64,000 nucleotides of DNA from JAIKWW01 sp052169645 (GTDB lineage Bacteria > Bacillota > Clostridia > Peptostreptococcales > Anaerovoracaceae): assembly GCA_052169645.1 (NCBI GenBank), contig JBQNCA010000002.1, positions 1 through 64,000 of the forward strand, read 5' to 3'. The notes beneath the pieces are model-generated. The model was not told the DNA's origin and did no database searches. It saw only the letters and a program-made list of their open reading frames with translations. Numbering within the stretch: position 1 is the first letter of the stretch; each line of letters begins with the position of its first letter. Below, piece by piece: positions 43,164 to 51,711 of the stretch. A program made the position numbers and the translations under genes.

Positions 43164-43610
43164 CTATTTTCCCTTGGAATCAAAAAAAATACAAAAAAAT
43201 AATCCTAAGCATCCCAAAACCACACATATATCCGCAAAATTGAATATGTAGTTCCAAAGCTTAAAATCAAGATAATCCACTACATAATTTAATCGTATGC
43301 GATCTATGAGATTGCCTATACCGCCTGCCAATATCATTGTCAGCAAAGTAAGTTCAAGTCTGCTGCGCTTTTTGTATTCTCTGCGAATATAAAGAGCTAT
43401 TACTGTCATAAGTACAGATGTCACGGCAATAACCGCTGTCTGCATACCTGAAAACATTCCCATGGCAATGCCCTCATTTTTTATAAAGGTGATATAAAAA
43501 AAACCTTCTATTACAGGAATCTGTCCTCCCATATCCACAAATTTTATTACAATATATTTTAAAATTTGATCCGCAGCTATAAGCCCCGCCGCCAATATAA
43601 AATAATACAT
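43164..43610 (-). CDS. lspA: Lipoprotein signal peptidase (signal peptidase II)
   Basis: Membrane aspartyl protease that cleaves prolipoproteins. The 148 residues span four helices. The catalytic aspartates are those of VVDY (about 112) and FNFAD (about 127), with GGIGNLIDRI between helices. AGGAG four bases before the ATG. A GC-rich hairpin lies in its leader. Confidence 0.95.
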   Translation of the reverse strand: MYYFILAAGLIAADQILKYIVIKFVDMGGQIPVIEGFFYITFIKNEGIAMGMFSGMQTAVIAVTSVLMTVIALYIRREYKKRSRLELTLLTMILAGGIGNLIDRIRLNYVVDYLDFKLWNYIFNFADICVVLGCLGLFFCIFFDSKGK

Positions 43611-43630
43611 ATTACTCCTGATACACTACA

Positions 43631-43662
43631 GGCGGACATGCTGCAAAACCAGCCCGTCCGCC
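43631..43662. repeat. GGCGGAC hairpin between yggT and lspA
   Basis: Arms ggcggac (43631-43637) and gtccgcc (43656-43662) with an inner gctg/cagc stem form a strong hairpin. There is no T-run after it in either direction, so it is not a standard terminator. It resembles the hairpin at 57417-57440. Confidence 0.5.
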
Positions 43663-43697
43663 ATAAAAAAATCAATCTTATAATTTCAAAATCACGA

Positions 43698-43979
43698 TCA
43701 TTTATATAACATCAGCAAATATATAAGCAATCTTTCAATAATCTGTATCGCAAATATTGCCAAAATCGGGGAAAAATCAACTCCGATAGAATATGCAAAC
43801 CGTTGTGTCAACGCTCGAAACGGTCTTATAAGCGGCTCAGTGAAATTGCACAGCAGCTCATAAAACTTCAAAATCGTTACAGGCATAGATGTTACAAACC
43901 AGCTCATTATAGCCTGCACTACTATCATCAATATTGCAATTCTGCAAATTCCGTAAACAATATAAACCAGAAAAAGCAT
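43698..43979 (-). CDS. ylmG: YggT family membrane protein (YlmG)
   Basis: A 93-residue protein with two membrane helices and the conserved FTEPLIRPFRAL between them. In Firmicutes it is encoded with sepF and is thought to help division-related membrane organisation; the function is not firmly known. AGAGG precedes the ATG and the gene starts 9 bases after sepF. The ylmH and divIVA genes that often follow are absent here. Confidence 0.92.
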   Translation of the reverse strand: MLFLVYIVYGICRIAILMIVVQAIMSWFVTSMPVTILKFYELLCNFTEPLIRPFRALTQRFAYSIGVDFSPILAIFAIQIIERLLIYLLMLYK

Positions 43980-43988
43980 ATAAACCTC

Positions 43989-44510
43989 TTATTTACGCCA
44001 CATTCCGCTTGCAGCACTCTTTGCAGCCAAAGTGTTTTCCGCTTCCTCAGCCAATACATCCACATTTTCGGGCGCAATAACAAAAATATTATTTGCAACC
44101 TTTCTCATACATCCGCCAAGAGCATAGACCGCTCCGCTGAGAAAATCAAATATTCTTCTTGCCTTATCACCTTCCAGATTTTCAAGATTGACGATAACAG
44201 GTCTGTTATTTTTGATGCTGTCCACAAGCTTAGGGCATTCGTTAAAATCTCTCGGTTCTACAAGCATCAGCTTCATCGGCTGAGCTTTTAACGGTTGATT
44301 ACTCTGCATTCTTACCACCTTATTTCCGTTAGGTTCTACGACAGGTCTGTTATAATAATCATTTTTAAGAGCCGGTGCAGGTCTTCTGGCTGCAGTGCCT
44401 TCCGTAATCTGAGTTACAGGTGTCGATGAAATCTCACTTTCATCATCTATCATTGCCATATCTTCTATACCTATAAGCATTTTAAATTTATTAAACAAAT
44501 TATCCGCCAT
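43989..44510 (-). CDS. sepF: Cell division protein SepF
   Basis: FtsZ-associated division protein that tethers the Z-ring to the membrane. The 173 residues show an N-terminal amphipathic membrane-targeting segment (LFNKFKMLIGI), a linker, and the core domain (about 80-160: LVEPRDFNECPKLVDSI, RPVIVNLENLEGDKARRI, FLSGAVYALGG). AAAGG lies upstream of the ATG. The yggS-sepF-yggT order is standard. Confidence 0.95.
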   Translation of the reverse strand: MADNLFNKFKMLIGIEDMAMIDDESEISSTPVTQITEGTAARRPAPALKNDYYNRPVVEPNGNKVVRMQSNQPLKAQPMKLMLVEPRDFNECPKLVDSIKNNRPVIVNLENLEGDKARRIFDFLSGAVYALGGCMRKVANNIFVIAPENVDVLAEEAENTLAAKSAASGMWRK

Positions 44511-44550
44511 GGATTACATCCTTTCACATTTCCTCAATTTCACTCAATAC

Positions 44551-45258
44551 TTAAAGATTATAATTGCGCTCTCCGAAAATTGCCGTGCCTACTCGTATTA
44601 TCGTAGCACCCTCTTCAACCGCTATCACTCTGTCATTTGACATTCCCATTGAAAGGCAGTTGAATTCCGACCTTGGATGGTCTATCTGCGACAATTCTTC
44701 GTAAAGCTTGCGCATACTGCTGAAATAGGGTCTTACCTCTTCCGGATTTTCCTCGAACGGAGCTATTGTCATAAGCCCTCTGACTTTGATATTTTCGCAT
44801 TTTTCCAGAATTTTTCTCAACAGTTTTTCGGTGTTTTCCAAATCTACACCGTATTTAGCAGCATCCCTTGCCGCATTGACTTCCAAAAGAATGTCCATCG
44901 TTATACCGTGCAGGGCAGCTCTTTTATCTATTTCCTCTGCGAGTTTGAAAGAATCTACAGAGTGTATAAGGCAAACCTTATCAATTATGTATTTTACCTT
45001 ATTTGTTTGTAGATGTCCAATCATATGCCAACGTACAGGTGCAACTTTGTCATACTTATCCAACAGCTCCTGAACTCTGTTTTCACCGATATCCGTAACC
45101 CCCGCTTCTATAGCTTCATTGATTTCCTCGGGTGTATGATTTTTGGTCACTGCACATAGTAGAACATCTTCGGCTCGTCTGCCCGAACGTATTGCAGCAG
45201 CCGCTTTTTCGGCTTCTATATTTCTAATATTTTCAGCTATGGTTCCCATATTTTTCAT
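44551..45258 (-). CDS. yggS: YggS family PLP-binding protein (PLPBP)
   Basis: Pyridoxal-phosphate homeostasis protein of the alanine-racemase N-terminal fold. The 235 residues show AVTKNHTPEEI (PLP lysine), DIGENRVQEL, HMIGHLQTNKV and the late phosphate-binding SMGMSND. The start is uncertain: GGAGG is only 2 bases before this ATG and 11 before another ATG at 45249, while a longer frame from 45297 has no ribosome binding site and exceeds the usual N-terminus. It lies upstream of sepF. Confidence 0.92.
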   Translation of the reverse strand: MKNMGTIAENIRNIEAEKAAAAIRSGRRAEDVLLCAVTKNHTPEEINEAIEAGVTDIGENRVQELLDKYDKVAPVRWHMIGHLQTNKVKYIIDKVCLIHSVDSFKLAEEIDKRAALHGITMDILLEVNAARDAAKYGVDLENTEKLLRKILEKCENIKVRGLMTIAPFEENPEEVRPYFSSMRKLYEELSQIDHPRSEFNCLSMGMSNDRVIAVEEGATIIRVGTAIFGERNYNL

Positions 45259-45382
45259 TACCTCCGCAATAGAAATTTTCGCTTTTAAGCTCCTCATTTT
45301 GCAAGTTCATTCCGTTCAATCAGCTACTGAATTGATGCCCCTTGTAATATTGTGAAATATAATTGTAATTATAATTTAATAC

Positions 45383-46621
45383 CTATTCGGATTTGGATTT
45401 CAATTTTGATTTCGGCTTGGAAATCTCATCGTAAACTCTGACGGTTTCAACCATGACCCCGTTTCCCTCAGCATCTTTCATATAGAAACTTCCCGACTGT
45501 ACAAGTGAATATTTGCCGTCCGAATTGAGAATTTTTATAGGTGTAAAAGTATTGCTGCCATCCACATTGATGACATACACTCCCACCTTGCCGTCTTCAC
45601 TTGCCAAGAAATCATTTCTTACTATCAAACCGTTTTCATCCGAAGTTACCACATTCGCCTTTATGCTTCTTATATTGGAAAGCTCATCATAGTAAGCGCT
45701 GCATGAAATTATGAGCATTATTTCGCTGTCATGATCTATAACACTGTCTATAGTACCCTCAACATCGGTATCTCCGAGCTCAAGAAGAACCTTTGCTCCC
45801 TCATTGAAAAATCCGAGATCGTTTTCATCTATCCAAGTCACCACATACCAGTCTCTATTGTTGACTATTTTAAATAAAGGCTCGCCTTTATGGGTTATTC
45901 CGGTAGAAAAATTAAAAAATCCCTCTCTTAATGTTGAAAGAGCTTTTTTATCCAAAAGTCTCATCGTTAAAGGATTGAATTCTGATTCATATCCGTCAAA
46001 CTGATAGCTTACTGTTCCGGAAGCGGAAGTAATATATGTGTCACTTATTCCCATTTTCCCTGACGGAGCACCTGCATCATCCGAGAGCTTAAAGCTGCCT
46101 GCCTTGTTCTTTACATTTTCAATCTCTGAAAGATAATAGTTCAAAAGCCGCTGCTGCTCCGCCGTACCGCTTTCGGCTATTTTTATCTCAAGCTGTTTGG
46201 ATAAAGTAGCGGCTTCATTATTCATATCCGCAAGAAAAACATTTCCGTCTTTGAAGCTGTTTACCCTTCGGTTATAGTCTTCATATGACGACTTGCTCTT
46301 TACACTGTCATCCGGCGTGACATTTACTACTGCAGAGCCTTTTCTGACCATCTCTCCCTCAGGGAAAAAATATCCTACTTTTCCGGTATCCGCAGCAAAA
46401 TAAACAGTCTCATCCTTTACAATATAACATGTCAGCTCTCTGCTCTGCTTGAGATCTCCGTATTCAAGAGCCATTGTATCCGAAAGTGCATCGCTCAACA
46501 TAGGGTAAAGATAAACTATAGCGATAAGCACTGCCACTACAATAATATATATTATAAGAAAAATTAATTGCTTTTTAATCTTCAGCTTTTTAACAGGCTT
46601 TTTATTAGCAGTTTCTTCCAC
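45383..46621 (-). CDS. HlyD-like membrane-anchored adaptor protein
   Basis: A 412-residue protein with a lysine-rich N-terminus, one membrane helix (FLIIYIIVVAVLIAIVYLY) and an extracytoplasmic part with lipoyl/barrel-sandwich halves (YFFPEGEMVRKGSAVV and DTYITSASGTVSYQFDGYE) around a short helical region, followed by beta-barrel segments. This is the HlyD/membrane-fusion-protein layout. Similar genes precede yggS-sepF in clostridia, but no transporter is adjacent, so the substrate is unknown. The start is GTG with AGGAGG five bases upstream. It stands where rplS often follows trmD. Confidence 0.82.
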   Translation of the reverse strand: MEETANKKPVKKLKIKKQLIFLIIYIIVVAVLIAIVYLYPMLSDALSDTMALEYGDLKQSRELTCYIVKDETVYFAADTGKVGYFFPEGEMVRKGSAVVNVTPDDSVKSKSSYEDYNRRVNSFKDGNVFLADMNNEAATLSKQLEIKIAESGTAEQQRLLNYYLSEIENVKNKAGSFKLSDDAGAPSGKMGISDTYITSASGTVSYQFDGYESEFNPLTMRLLDKKALSTLREGFFNFSTGITHKGEPLFKIVNNRDWYVVTWIDENDLGFFNEGAKVLLELGDTDVEGTIDSVIDHDSEIMLIISCSAYYDELSNIRSIKANVVTSDENGLIVRNDFLASEDGKVGVYVINVDGSNTFTPIKILNSDGKYSLVQSGSFYMKDAEGNGVMVETVRVYDEISKPKSKLKSKSE

Positions 46622-46634
46622 AAGAGCCTCCTGT

Positions 46635-47366
46635 CTATCTCAATTTTTCGATTATCTTAATTTCCTCCTTGGAAAGACGGTCTTTATTGTCTATAAAAGC
46701 TTTCCAAAGATCGGGTCTTCTTTTCTTTGTAATGATACATGACTGCTCGAATTTCCAAAGCCTTATAGCCTCATGGTTTCCCGAAAGCAAAACCTCAGGC
46801 ACAGCCATGCCTTCATATTCACGAGGTCTGGTGTACTGCGGATATTCTAAAAGTCCCGAATATACGGACTCTCCTCTTATCGAATCCGAATTTCCGAGCA
46901 CATCGGGTATCAAACGTGCTATCACATCTATAACAACCATAGCTGCCAGTTCTCCCCCTGTCAGAATATAATCTCCTATAGAAATTTCATCCGGATGCCA
47001 ATATTCGATAATTCTTTCGTCTATCCCCTCATAATGTCCGCATAAAAATACCAGATTCGTTTCCTTTGAAAGCTCATCAGCCAAATTTCCGTCAAGCATT
47101 CTTCCTCTCGGCGACATATAAATTATGCGTTTCTTATCGGCATTTACGAATTTTAAGGCATCAAAAACAGGCTGAGCCGTCATGACCATTCCCGCACCTC
47201 CTCCGAAAGGCGCTTCATCCGTTTTTTTATGCCTGTCTGCGGTAAAATCACGTATATCAACAGGATTTATATTGAGCAATCCGTGCTCGGAAGCCTTACC
47301 CAGCATACTTGCACCGAGTACGGACTTAAACATATCCGGAAATACTGAAAGAATATCGATATTCAT
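46635..47366 (-). CDS. trmD: tRNA (guanine-37-N1)-methyltransferase
   Basis: SPOUT methyltransferase that forms m1G37 in tRNA and prevents frameshifting. The 243 residues show FGGGAGMVM, LCGHYEGIDERI, SIGDYILTGGELA and YTRPREYEGM. The ATG overlaps the rimM stop (ATGA). Standard rimM-trmD pair; rplS does not follow. Confidence 0.97.
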   Translation of the reverse strand: MNIDILSVFPDMFKSVLGASMLGKASEHGLLNINPVDIRDFTADRHKKTDEAPFGGGAGMVMTAQPVFDALKFVNADKKRIIYMSPRGRMLDGNLADELSKETNLVFLCGHYEGIDERIIEYWHPDEISIGDYILTGGELAAMVVIDVIARLIPDVLGNSDSIRGESVYSGLLEYPQYTRPREYEGMAVPEVLLSGNHEAIRLWKFEQSCIITKKRRPDLWKAFIDNKDRLSKEEIKIIEKLR

Positions 47367-47884
47367 CGAACTTCCTCCCCGTCATCGAATAAACCTTCTA
47401 TGGTATTTATTTTCATTATACCACTATTTATATCTATATCCGTCACTAATTCATAAACGGCAGGCACGAGATTTTTTTTCCCCGAGTCCGTCGTTATTTC
47501 ATAAAGATCCTGTGCACTGTTCTGTATGACATCGGTCACTGTCCCGAGATGTACGCCCTCCTGATCAACAGCCTCAAGTCCTACCAAATCGAATATAAAA
47601 TATTCGTCCTCATCAAGCTCCCTCACCTCATCCCTTGCAATGGTAAGGAACTTGTCTCTCATTGCATCGGCGGCATTTCTGTCGTTTATGCCCTCCAGCT
47701 TCAAAATAACCATATTTTTATGATATCTGACCTTTTCTATAGTAACGGTTACTCCGTCAGCCTGTACGCTTTCCAATTCTTCAAATCTCTCAGGATAATC
47801 CGTATAAGGATATACCTTTATCTCTCCCCTTATACCTGAAGATGAAGTTATTTTACCGACTTTTATTCTTTCAAATTTTTCCAT
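47363..47884 (-). CDS. rimM: Ribosome maturation factor RimM
   Basis: Helps assemble the 30S head by binding S19. The 173 residues show the N-terminal barrel (KITSSSGIRGEIKVYPYTDYPERF) and the C-terminal PRC barrel (FDLVGLEAVDQEG to LVPAVYELVTDID). It starts about 57 bases after khpA, with a GC-rich hairpin in between. Confidence 0.95.
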   Translation of the reverse strand: MEKFERIKVGKITSSSGIRGEIKVYPYTDYPERFEELESVQADGVTVTIEKVRYHKNMVILKLEGINDRNAADAMRDKFLTIARDEVRELDEDEYFIFDLVGLEAVDQEGVHLGTVTDVIQNSAQDLYEITTDSGKKNLVPAVYELVTDIDINSGIMKINTIEGLFDDGEEVR

Positions 47885-47908
47885 GGAATTCTCTCTTTAA
47901 TGCTGAAA

Positions 47909-47933
47909 ATGGGCAGCCGCAAGGGCTGCCCAT
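47909..47933 (-). terminator. GC-rich hairpin between khpA and rimM
   Basis: A 10-base perfect stem (atgggcagcc with ggctgcccat) and 5-base loop is followed on the minus strand by TTTTCAGC. It may be a leaky terminator or a processing site that lowers rimM-trmD expression relative to rpsP. Confidence 0.5.
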
Positions 47934-47940
47934 GCTTCCA

Positions 47941-48183
47941 TTACTGGATTATTTCAACTGTAACTTTTTTGCCTTCCTTAGTCGCTGCAGCACGGACTAC
48001 ATTTCTAAGAGCTCTGGCGATTCTGCCCTGCTTGCCGATCACCTTTCCCATATCCTCCGGGGATACCTTGAGCCTGACAGTCATAGTCTGTTTACCGTCG
48101 ACAGCGGTCACTTCCACTGCGTCCGGATTATCTACGAGCGACTTGGCTATATCCGCTACTAATTTTACCACGTTGCTCACCAT
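47941..48183 (-). CDS. khpA: KH-domain RNA-binding protein KhpA
   Basis: An 80-residue single KH-domain protein with GKVIGKQGRIARALRNVV. KhpA pairs with KhpB/Jag and is linked to cell-wall and RNA regulation in Firmicutes. It starts 4 bases after rpsP, with no clear Shine-Dalgarno, so translation is probably coupled. Confidence 0.94.
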   Translation of the reverse strand: MVSNVVKLVADIAKSLVDNPDAVEVTAVDGKQTMTVRLKVSPEDMGKVIGKQGRIARALRNVVRAAATKEGKKVTVEIIQ

Positions 48184-48187
48184 CGGA

Positions 48188-48433
48188 TTATTCGATGATA
48201 CCGGACTTTTTAAGCAGGCTTCTTACTGTATCTGTGGGCTGTGCACCGTTTCCAATCCATTTCTTTGCTTTTTCGGAATCGATGTTTATAACAGCAGGCT
48301 CCTTCAACGGATCGAAATAACCTATTTCTTCGATAAATCTTCCGTCTCTCGGTGAACGGGAATCTGCTACCACAACTCTGTAAAAAGGTTTTTTCTTTAC
48401 ACCCATTCTTTTAAGTCTGATCTTTACTGACAT
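48188..48433 (-). CDS. rpsP: 30S ribosomal protein S16
   Basis: Small-subunit protein of 81 residues, with the family start VKIRLKRMGVKKKPFYRVVV followed by ADSRSPRDGRFIEEIGYFDP. AGGAGG precedes the ATG. It follows ffh by 42 bases, the classic ffh-rpsP-khpA-rimM-trmD order. Confidence 0.98.
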   Translation of the reverse strand: MSVKIRLKRMGVKKKPFYRVVVADSRSPRDGRFIEEIGYFDPLKEPAVINIDSEKAKKWIGNGAQPTDTVRSLLKKSGIIE

Positions 48434-48475
48434 TTCTATTTCCTCCTATGTCTCAATTATGACTTTTGTCAAATT

Positions 48476-49813
48476 TTATTTAAATCCCTTACGCATTTTT
48501 TTATTCATGCTTTTAGGTGATTTTGTAAACTGCTTCATCATCTTTGTCGCTTCTTCATAGCGCTTAATCAAAGTATTTATCCGGCTGACGGACTGCCCCG
48601 ATCCCGCCGCTATGCGCTTTCTGCGAGAGGCATTCAAAATTTTAGGGTCATCTCTTTCTTCCTTTGTCATGGAACGCATTATGGCTTCCATGCACACGAA
48701 TTCCTTTTCGGATTTTTCTATATCATCCTCGGAAATCTTTGCTCCCATTCCGGGAATCATTCCCGCAAGCTTTGCAATTCCGCCCATTTTCTTTATCTGC
48801 CCCATTTGATTGAGAAAATCCTCAAGCGTAAATTTATTTTTACGCAGCTTCTTTTCAAGCTCCTCAACCTGCTTTTCATCATAGGCATCCTGAGCTTTGT
48901 CTATAAAGCTCAGCATATCTCCCATACCCAATATGCGGGACGCCATGCGATCGGGATGAAAAGGCTCAAGCGCATCGAACTTTTCACCCAAACCCACAAA
49001 CTTTATAGGTTTGCCTGTTACAGCTTTTACCGAAAGTGCCGCACCGCCTCTGGAATCACCGTCAAGCTTAGTCATGATAATTCCGTCCACGCCGAGAGCT
49101 TCATTGAAGCCTTCCGCAGCAGTTACGGCATCCTGACCTGTGAGTGCATCTACTACCAGCAATATTTCATGAGGCTTGACGGCACTCTTTACCCTGACAA
49201 GCTCTTCCATCAATTCTTCATCTATATGAAGCCGTCCCGACGTATCCACTATAAGGACGTCAAAACCTCGTAGCTCCGCATCCTTTGCAGCTTTCCGAGC
49301 TATTATCTCAGGGCGCTTTTCCTCATGATCCGAGTATACGGGAACTCCGACCTTATCACCTACTACTTCCAGTTGATCTATAGCAGCGGGACGATATACG
49401 TCGCATGCCGCAAGCATGGGTTTTTTTCCGTTTTTTTTGAAATATGCCGCAAGCTTTCCGGCTGTAGTTGTCTTACCCGTACCCTGCAAGCCTGCAAGAA
49501 GTATGACTGTAAAACCGGATGATGAATATGTAAGCTTGCTGTTTGTTCCGCCCATGAGTGCAACAAGCTCTTCATTTACTATCTTTACTACCTGCTGAGC
49601 CGGAGTCAAACTCTCCAGCACATCGGCTCCAAGGCATTTTTCCTTTACGGAAGCGGTGAAATCCTTGACTACTTTGAAGTTGACATCTGCTTCAAGCAGA
49701 GCCATCTTCACCTCACGCATGGCATCGTTTACATCCGATTCCGTGAGAACACCCTTGCCCTTGAGCTTCTTGAATACTCCCTGTAATTTTTCAGAAAGAC
49801 CTTCAAATGCCAT
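48476..49813 (-). CDS. ffh: Signal recognition particle protein Ffh
   Basis: SRP54 GTPase that targets nascent membrane proteins to FtsY/Sec. The 445 residues contain the N domain (about 1-85), the G domain with LLAGLQGTGKTTTAGKLA, DTSGRLHIDEEL and TKLDGDSRGG, and a methionine-rich M domain with RRKRIAAGSGQSVSRIN. AGGAGG precedes the ATG. It lies 9 bases after ylxM. Confidence 0.98.
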   Translation of the reverse strand: MAFEGLSEKLQGVFKKLKGKGVLTESDVNDAMREVKMALLEADVNFKVVKDFTASVKEKCLGADVLESLTPAQQVVKIVNEELVALMGGTNSKLTYSSSGFTVILLAGLQGTGKTTTAGKLAAYFKKNGKKPMLAACDVYRPAAIDQLEVVGDKVGVPVYSDHEEKRPEIIARKAAKDAELRGFDVLIVDTSGRLHIDEELMEELVRVKSAVKPHEILLVVDALTGQDAVTAAEGFNEALGVDGIIMTKLDGDSRGGAALSVKAVTGKPIKFVGLGEKFDALEPFHPDRMASRILGMGDMLSFIDKAQDAYDEKQVEELEKKLRKNKFTLEDFLNQMGQIKKMGGIAKLAGMIPGMGAKISEDDIEKSEKEFVCMEAIMRSMTKEERDDPKILNASRRKRIAAGSGQSVSRINTLIKRYEEATKMMKQFTKSPKSMNKKMRKGFK

Positions 49814-49822
49814 AGGTACCTC

Positions 49823-50149
49823 CTACTCCTCCAGTCTGTCGAGAATTTTTTTTACTGAAATCAGCTGACGCATGAGCTGCTCATCATCATTTGCGGCTAT
49901 AATACTGTCTATTTCGGACTTTGCCGCATTTATTTCCGCCATGGTATTTCTGAATTTTCTCACCAATCCGAGCTTGACCTCATAGTTTCCGAGCGAATTT
50001 TCAGCTTTATGCAGAGCGTCATATACAGCCTGACGACTGATTCTCAATGTTTCGGCAATCTCGGCAAAAGAAAAATTATCGTTATAATAATATTCCATAA
50101 CGCTCTTTTGACGCCCGGTCAAAAGCTCTCCGTAAAAATCAAAGAGCAT
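49823..50149 (-). CDS. ylxM: YlxM helix-turn-helix protein
   Basis: SRP-operon protein of the UPF0122 family, with a sigma-like helix-turn-helix (FSFAEIAETLRISRQAVYDAL). It is a partner of Ffh/SRP in several Firmicutes. I choose ATG 50149, since GAGGTCAGC lies directly before it and the 108-residue product matches the family length (about 110); an in-frame ATG at 50194 would lie only 2-3 bases from the predicted transcript start and lacks a ribosome binding site. Confidence 0.88.
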   Translation of the reverse strand: MLFDFYGELLTGRQKSVMEYYYNDNFSFAEIAETLRISRQAVYDALHKAENSLGNYEVKLGLVRKFRNTMAEINAAKSEIDSIIAANDDEQLMRQLISVKKILDRLEE

Positions 50150-50202
50150 GCTGACCTCAAAAACCTTATCAATAATTTTTTCTTTGATTTCCATACTTTG
50201 AT

Positions 50203-50231
50203 ACACTACCACAAGCAAAAGAAAGTGTCAA
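50203..50231 (-). promoter_or_regulatory. ylxM-ffh operon promoter
   Basis: On the minus strand TTGACA (50231-50226, perfect) and TAGTGT (50208-50203) are 17 bases apart. The -35 lies inside the downstream arm of the sppA terminator hairpin. The start point would be near 50197, giving a leader of about 48 bases. Confidence 0.6.
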
Positions 50232-50250
50232 GCTTTTTTGCTTGACACTT
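50223..50250 (-). terminator. Terminator downstream of sppA
   Basis: Perfect 11-base arms aagtgtcaagc and gcttgacactt surround a TTTTTT (AAAAAA on the minus strand) loop. The minus strand continues TCTTTTGCTTG. It lies 65 bases past the sppA stop and overlaps the -35 of the next promoter. Confidence 0.7.
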
Positions 50251-50314
50251 CGGTAACACTTTACTGCTGCTTTCATTCTGTGTATCCCGTCATTAATTAC
50301 GGAGATATAATCTA

Positions 50315-51370
50315 TTACTGCATCATCATCATAGGCTTCGGGATTTGCTGTTCCGATATAAGCTTCATGGCGAGCTGCGCATCGGTCAGATTTAAAGAAA
50401 GCTGCTTGTTACGGCTCATTCCCAAAAGGCTTGAGTAAAAATTGCTCTCAGGCTGATAAGATATGGTTTCAAAGCTGTAATCCTCATCCACGGCCTTGAG
50501 CATGCTTTCCTTAGCCGCGTCCAAATCGCCTATATCATCTATAAGTCCTACATTTTTTGCCTGCTTTGCAGTATAGGTACGACCGTCGGCAACCACCTTT
50601 ACCGCATCTGTACTCATGCCTCTGCCCTCAGCAACTACATTCACGAAAGTTTCATAGGTTTCATCCACTTGAGACTGAATAATGGCTTTATGCTCATCGG
50701 TAAACGGTTCAAAATAACTGCCTATAGCTTTGTTGGAGGAGGATTTTATAAGCTGAGCACGTATACCCGCTTTCTCAAGCAGCCCCGTGGCATCTATAAC
50801 AGGTCCCATATATACGCCTATTGAACCTGTCCTGCAATTTCTGTTTGCCGTTATATTATCCGCCTGAGCGGATATATAGTACGCTCCGGATGCAGCCAAG
50901 CTCGCATAATATGCATGCACGGGTCTCTTTGTCGTGTCTTTATACTCCTTCAACTTCAGATAAAGCTCATCAGCCGCATACACCTCTCCTCCGGGAGAAT
51001 CTATATACAGCAAGATTCCTTTATTAGACTCGTCTTTCATCATATTATCAACCTGTTCAAGAAGCCACTTTTGCTGATAGGTGGCGGATGAATCCGATTT
51101 TTCCGTCATTGTTCCCTCAATATGCAATTCCCCTATATAAGAATCACCGCCAACATAACCTGGCTTTTTAACATCCTTACTTATAGCCGAAATCAGTATT
51201 GCTGTTATTGCAGTTATAATAACAAGCGACGTCAATATTATTATCCATACCAGACCTCTGCGTTTATTGCCGCCGTCAGGAATGTTGCCGGTCACATATT
51301 CATTGCCCGTTTGAAGAGAAGCGTTTCCCTGATCCGCATTTGGATTAGTAAAAATTATATGTTCATCCAT
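50315..51370 (-). CDS. sppA: Signal peptide peptidase SppA (S49)
   Basis: Membrane-bound serine protease degrading cleaved signal peptides. The 351 residues have a cytoplasmic N-terminus, one helix (LVWIIILTSLVIITAITAIL), and an S49 domain. Likely Ser/Lys dyad: S161 in ASLAASGAYYIS and K214 in IKSSSNKAIGS, 53 residues apart as expected for the single-domain type. The SPGGEV loop is present. AGAGG precedes the ATG. A Met-rich C-terminus (KPMMMMQ) is unusual. Confidence 0.94.
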   Translation of the reverse strand: MDEHIIFTNPNADQGNASLQTGNEYVTGNIPDGGNKRRGLVWIIILTSLVIITAITAILISAISKDVKKPGYVGGDSYIGELHIEGTMTEKSDSSATYQQKWLLEQVDNMMKDESNKGILLYIDSPGGEVYAADELYLKLKEYKDTTKRPVHAYYASLAASGAYYISAQADNITANRNCRTGSIGVYMGPVIDATGLLEKAGIRAQLIKSSSNKAIGSYFEPFTDEHKAIIQSQVDETYETFVNVVAEGRGMSTDAVKVVADGRTYTAKQAKNVGLIDDIGDLDAAKESMLKAVDEDYSFETISYQPESNFYSSLLGMSRNKQLSLNLTDAQLAMKLISEQQIPKPMMMMQ

Positions 51371-51427
51371 TATTAAGTACCTCTGTATTCTTTCTTCATA
51401 TCTCGGTCAGCTTAAAAAGCCATGTAT

Positions 51428-51456
51428 ATATTACTATATTTGTTATAACGCTTCAA
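51428..51456 (-). promoter_or_regulatory. sppA promoter
   Basis: On the minus strand TTGAAG (51456-51451) and TAATAT (51433-51428) are exactly 17 bases apart, about 57 bases before the sppA ATG. Confidence 0.6.
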
Positions 51457-51612
51457 ATTCATTTTACATTCTACTGTTAAAATTATTCGGATTATCGGAA
51501 TTGAGGCGGTTTTCCAAGGTCGTCCCGACTTGATGTCGATTTTTTCAATATCAAGTTCACAAATTCAACACTAACAAATTATCCCCCTGTGCTGAAATGT
51601 AAACGCATAAAA

Positions 51613-51631
51613 CTCAGATTGAAAATCTGAG
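51613..51631 (-). terminator. Terminator of the GntR-ABC operon
   Basis: Eight-base arms ctcagatt and aatctgag with a 3-base loop are followed on the minus strand by TTTTATGCG. It lies 80 bases past the permease stop. Confidence 0.55.
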
Positions 51632-51711
51632 AATAGAACATTGCAAGTTGCATCTCGGTACAAGGGGATTTCATTATGAAATTTAACTTTATAATTCGAC
51701 AGCTTTTATTT

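Larger units (their letters stand above)
51371..51711. other. Intergenic region between sppA and the ABC permease
   Basis: These 341 bases hold the sppA promoter, a terminator for the ABC operon, and several small inverted repeats (cttgat/atcaag near 51530-51555; gtcg/cgac). I see no gene. An open frame starting at 51676 on the plus strand is antisense to the permease and is not credible. Confidence 0.6.

Noticed and set aside
50149..50194. Longer YlxM start giving a nearly leaderless mRNA
   Set aside because: The ATG at 50194 would lie 2-3 bases from the predicted transcript start, but a better Shine-Dalgarno and the family length favour ATG 50149.
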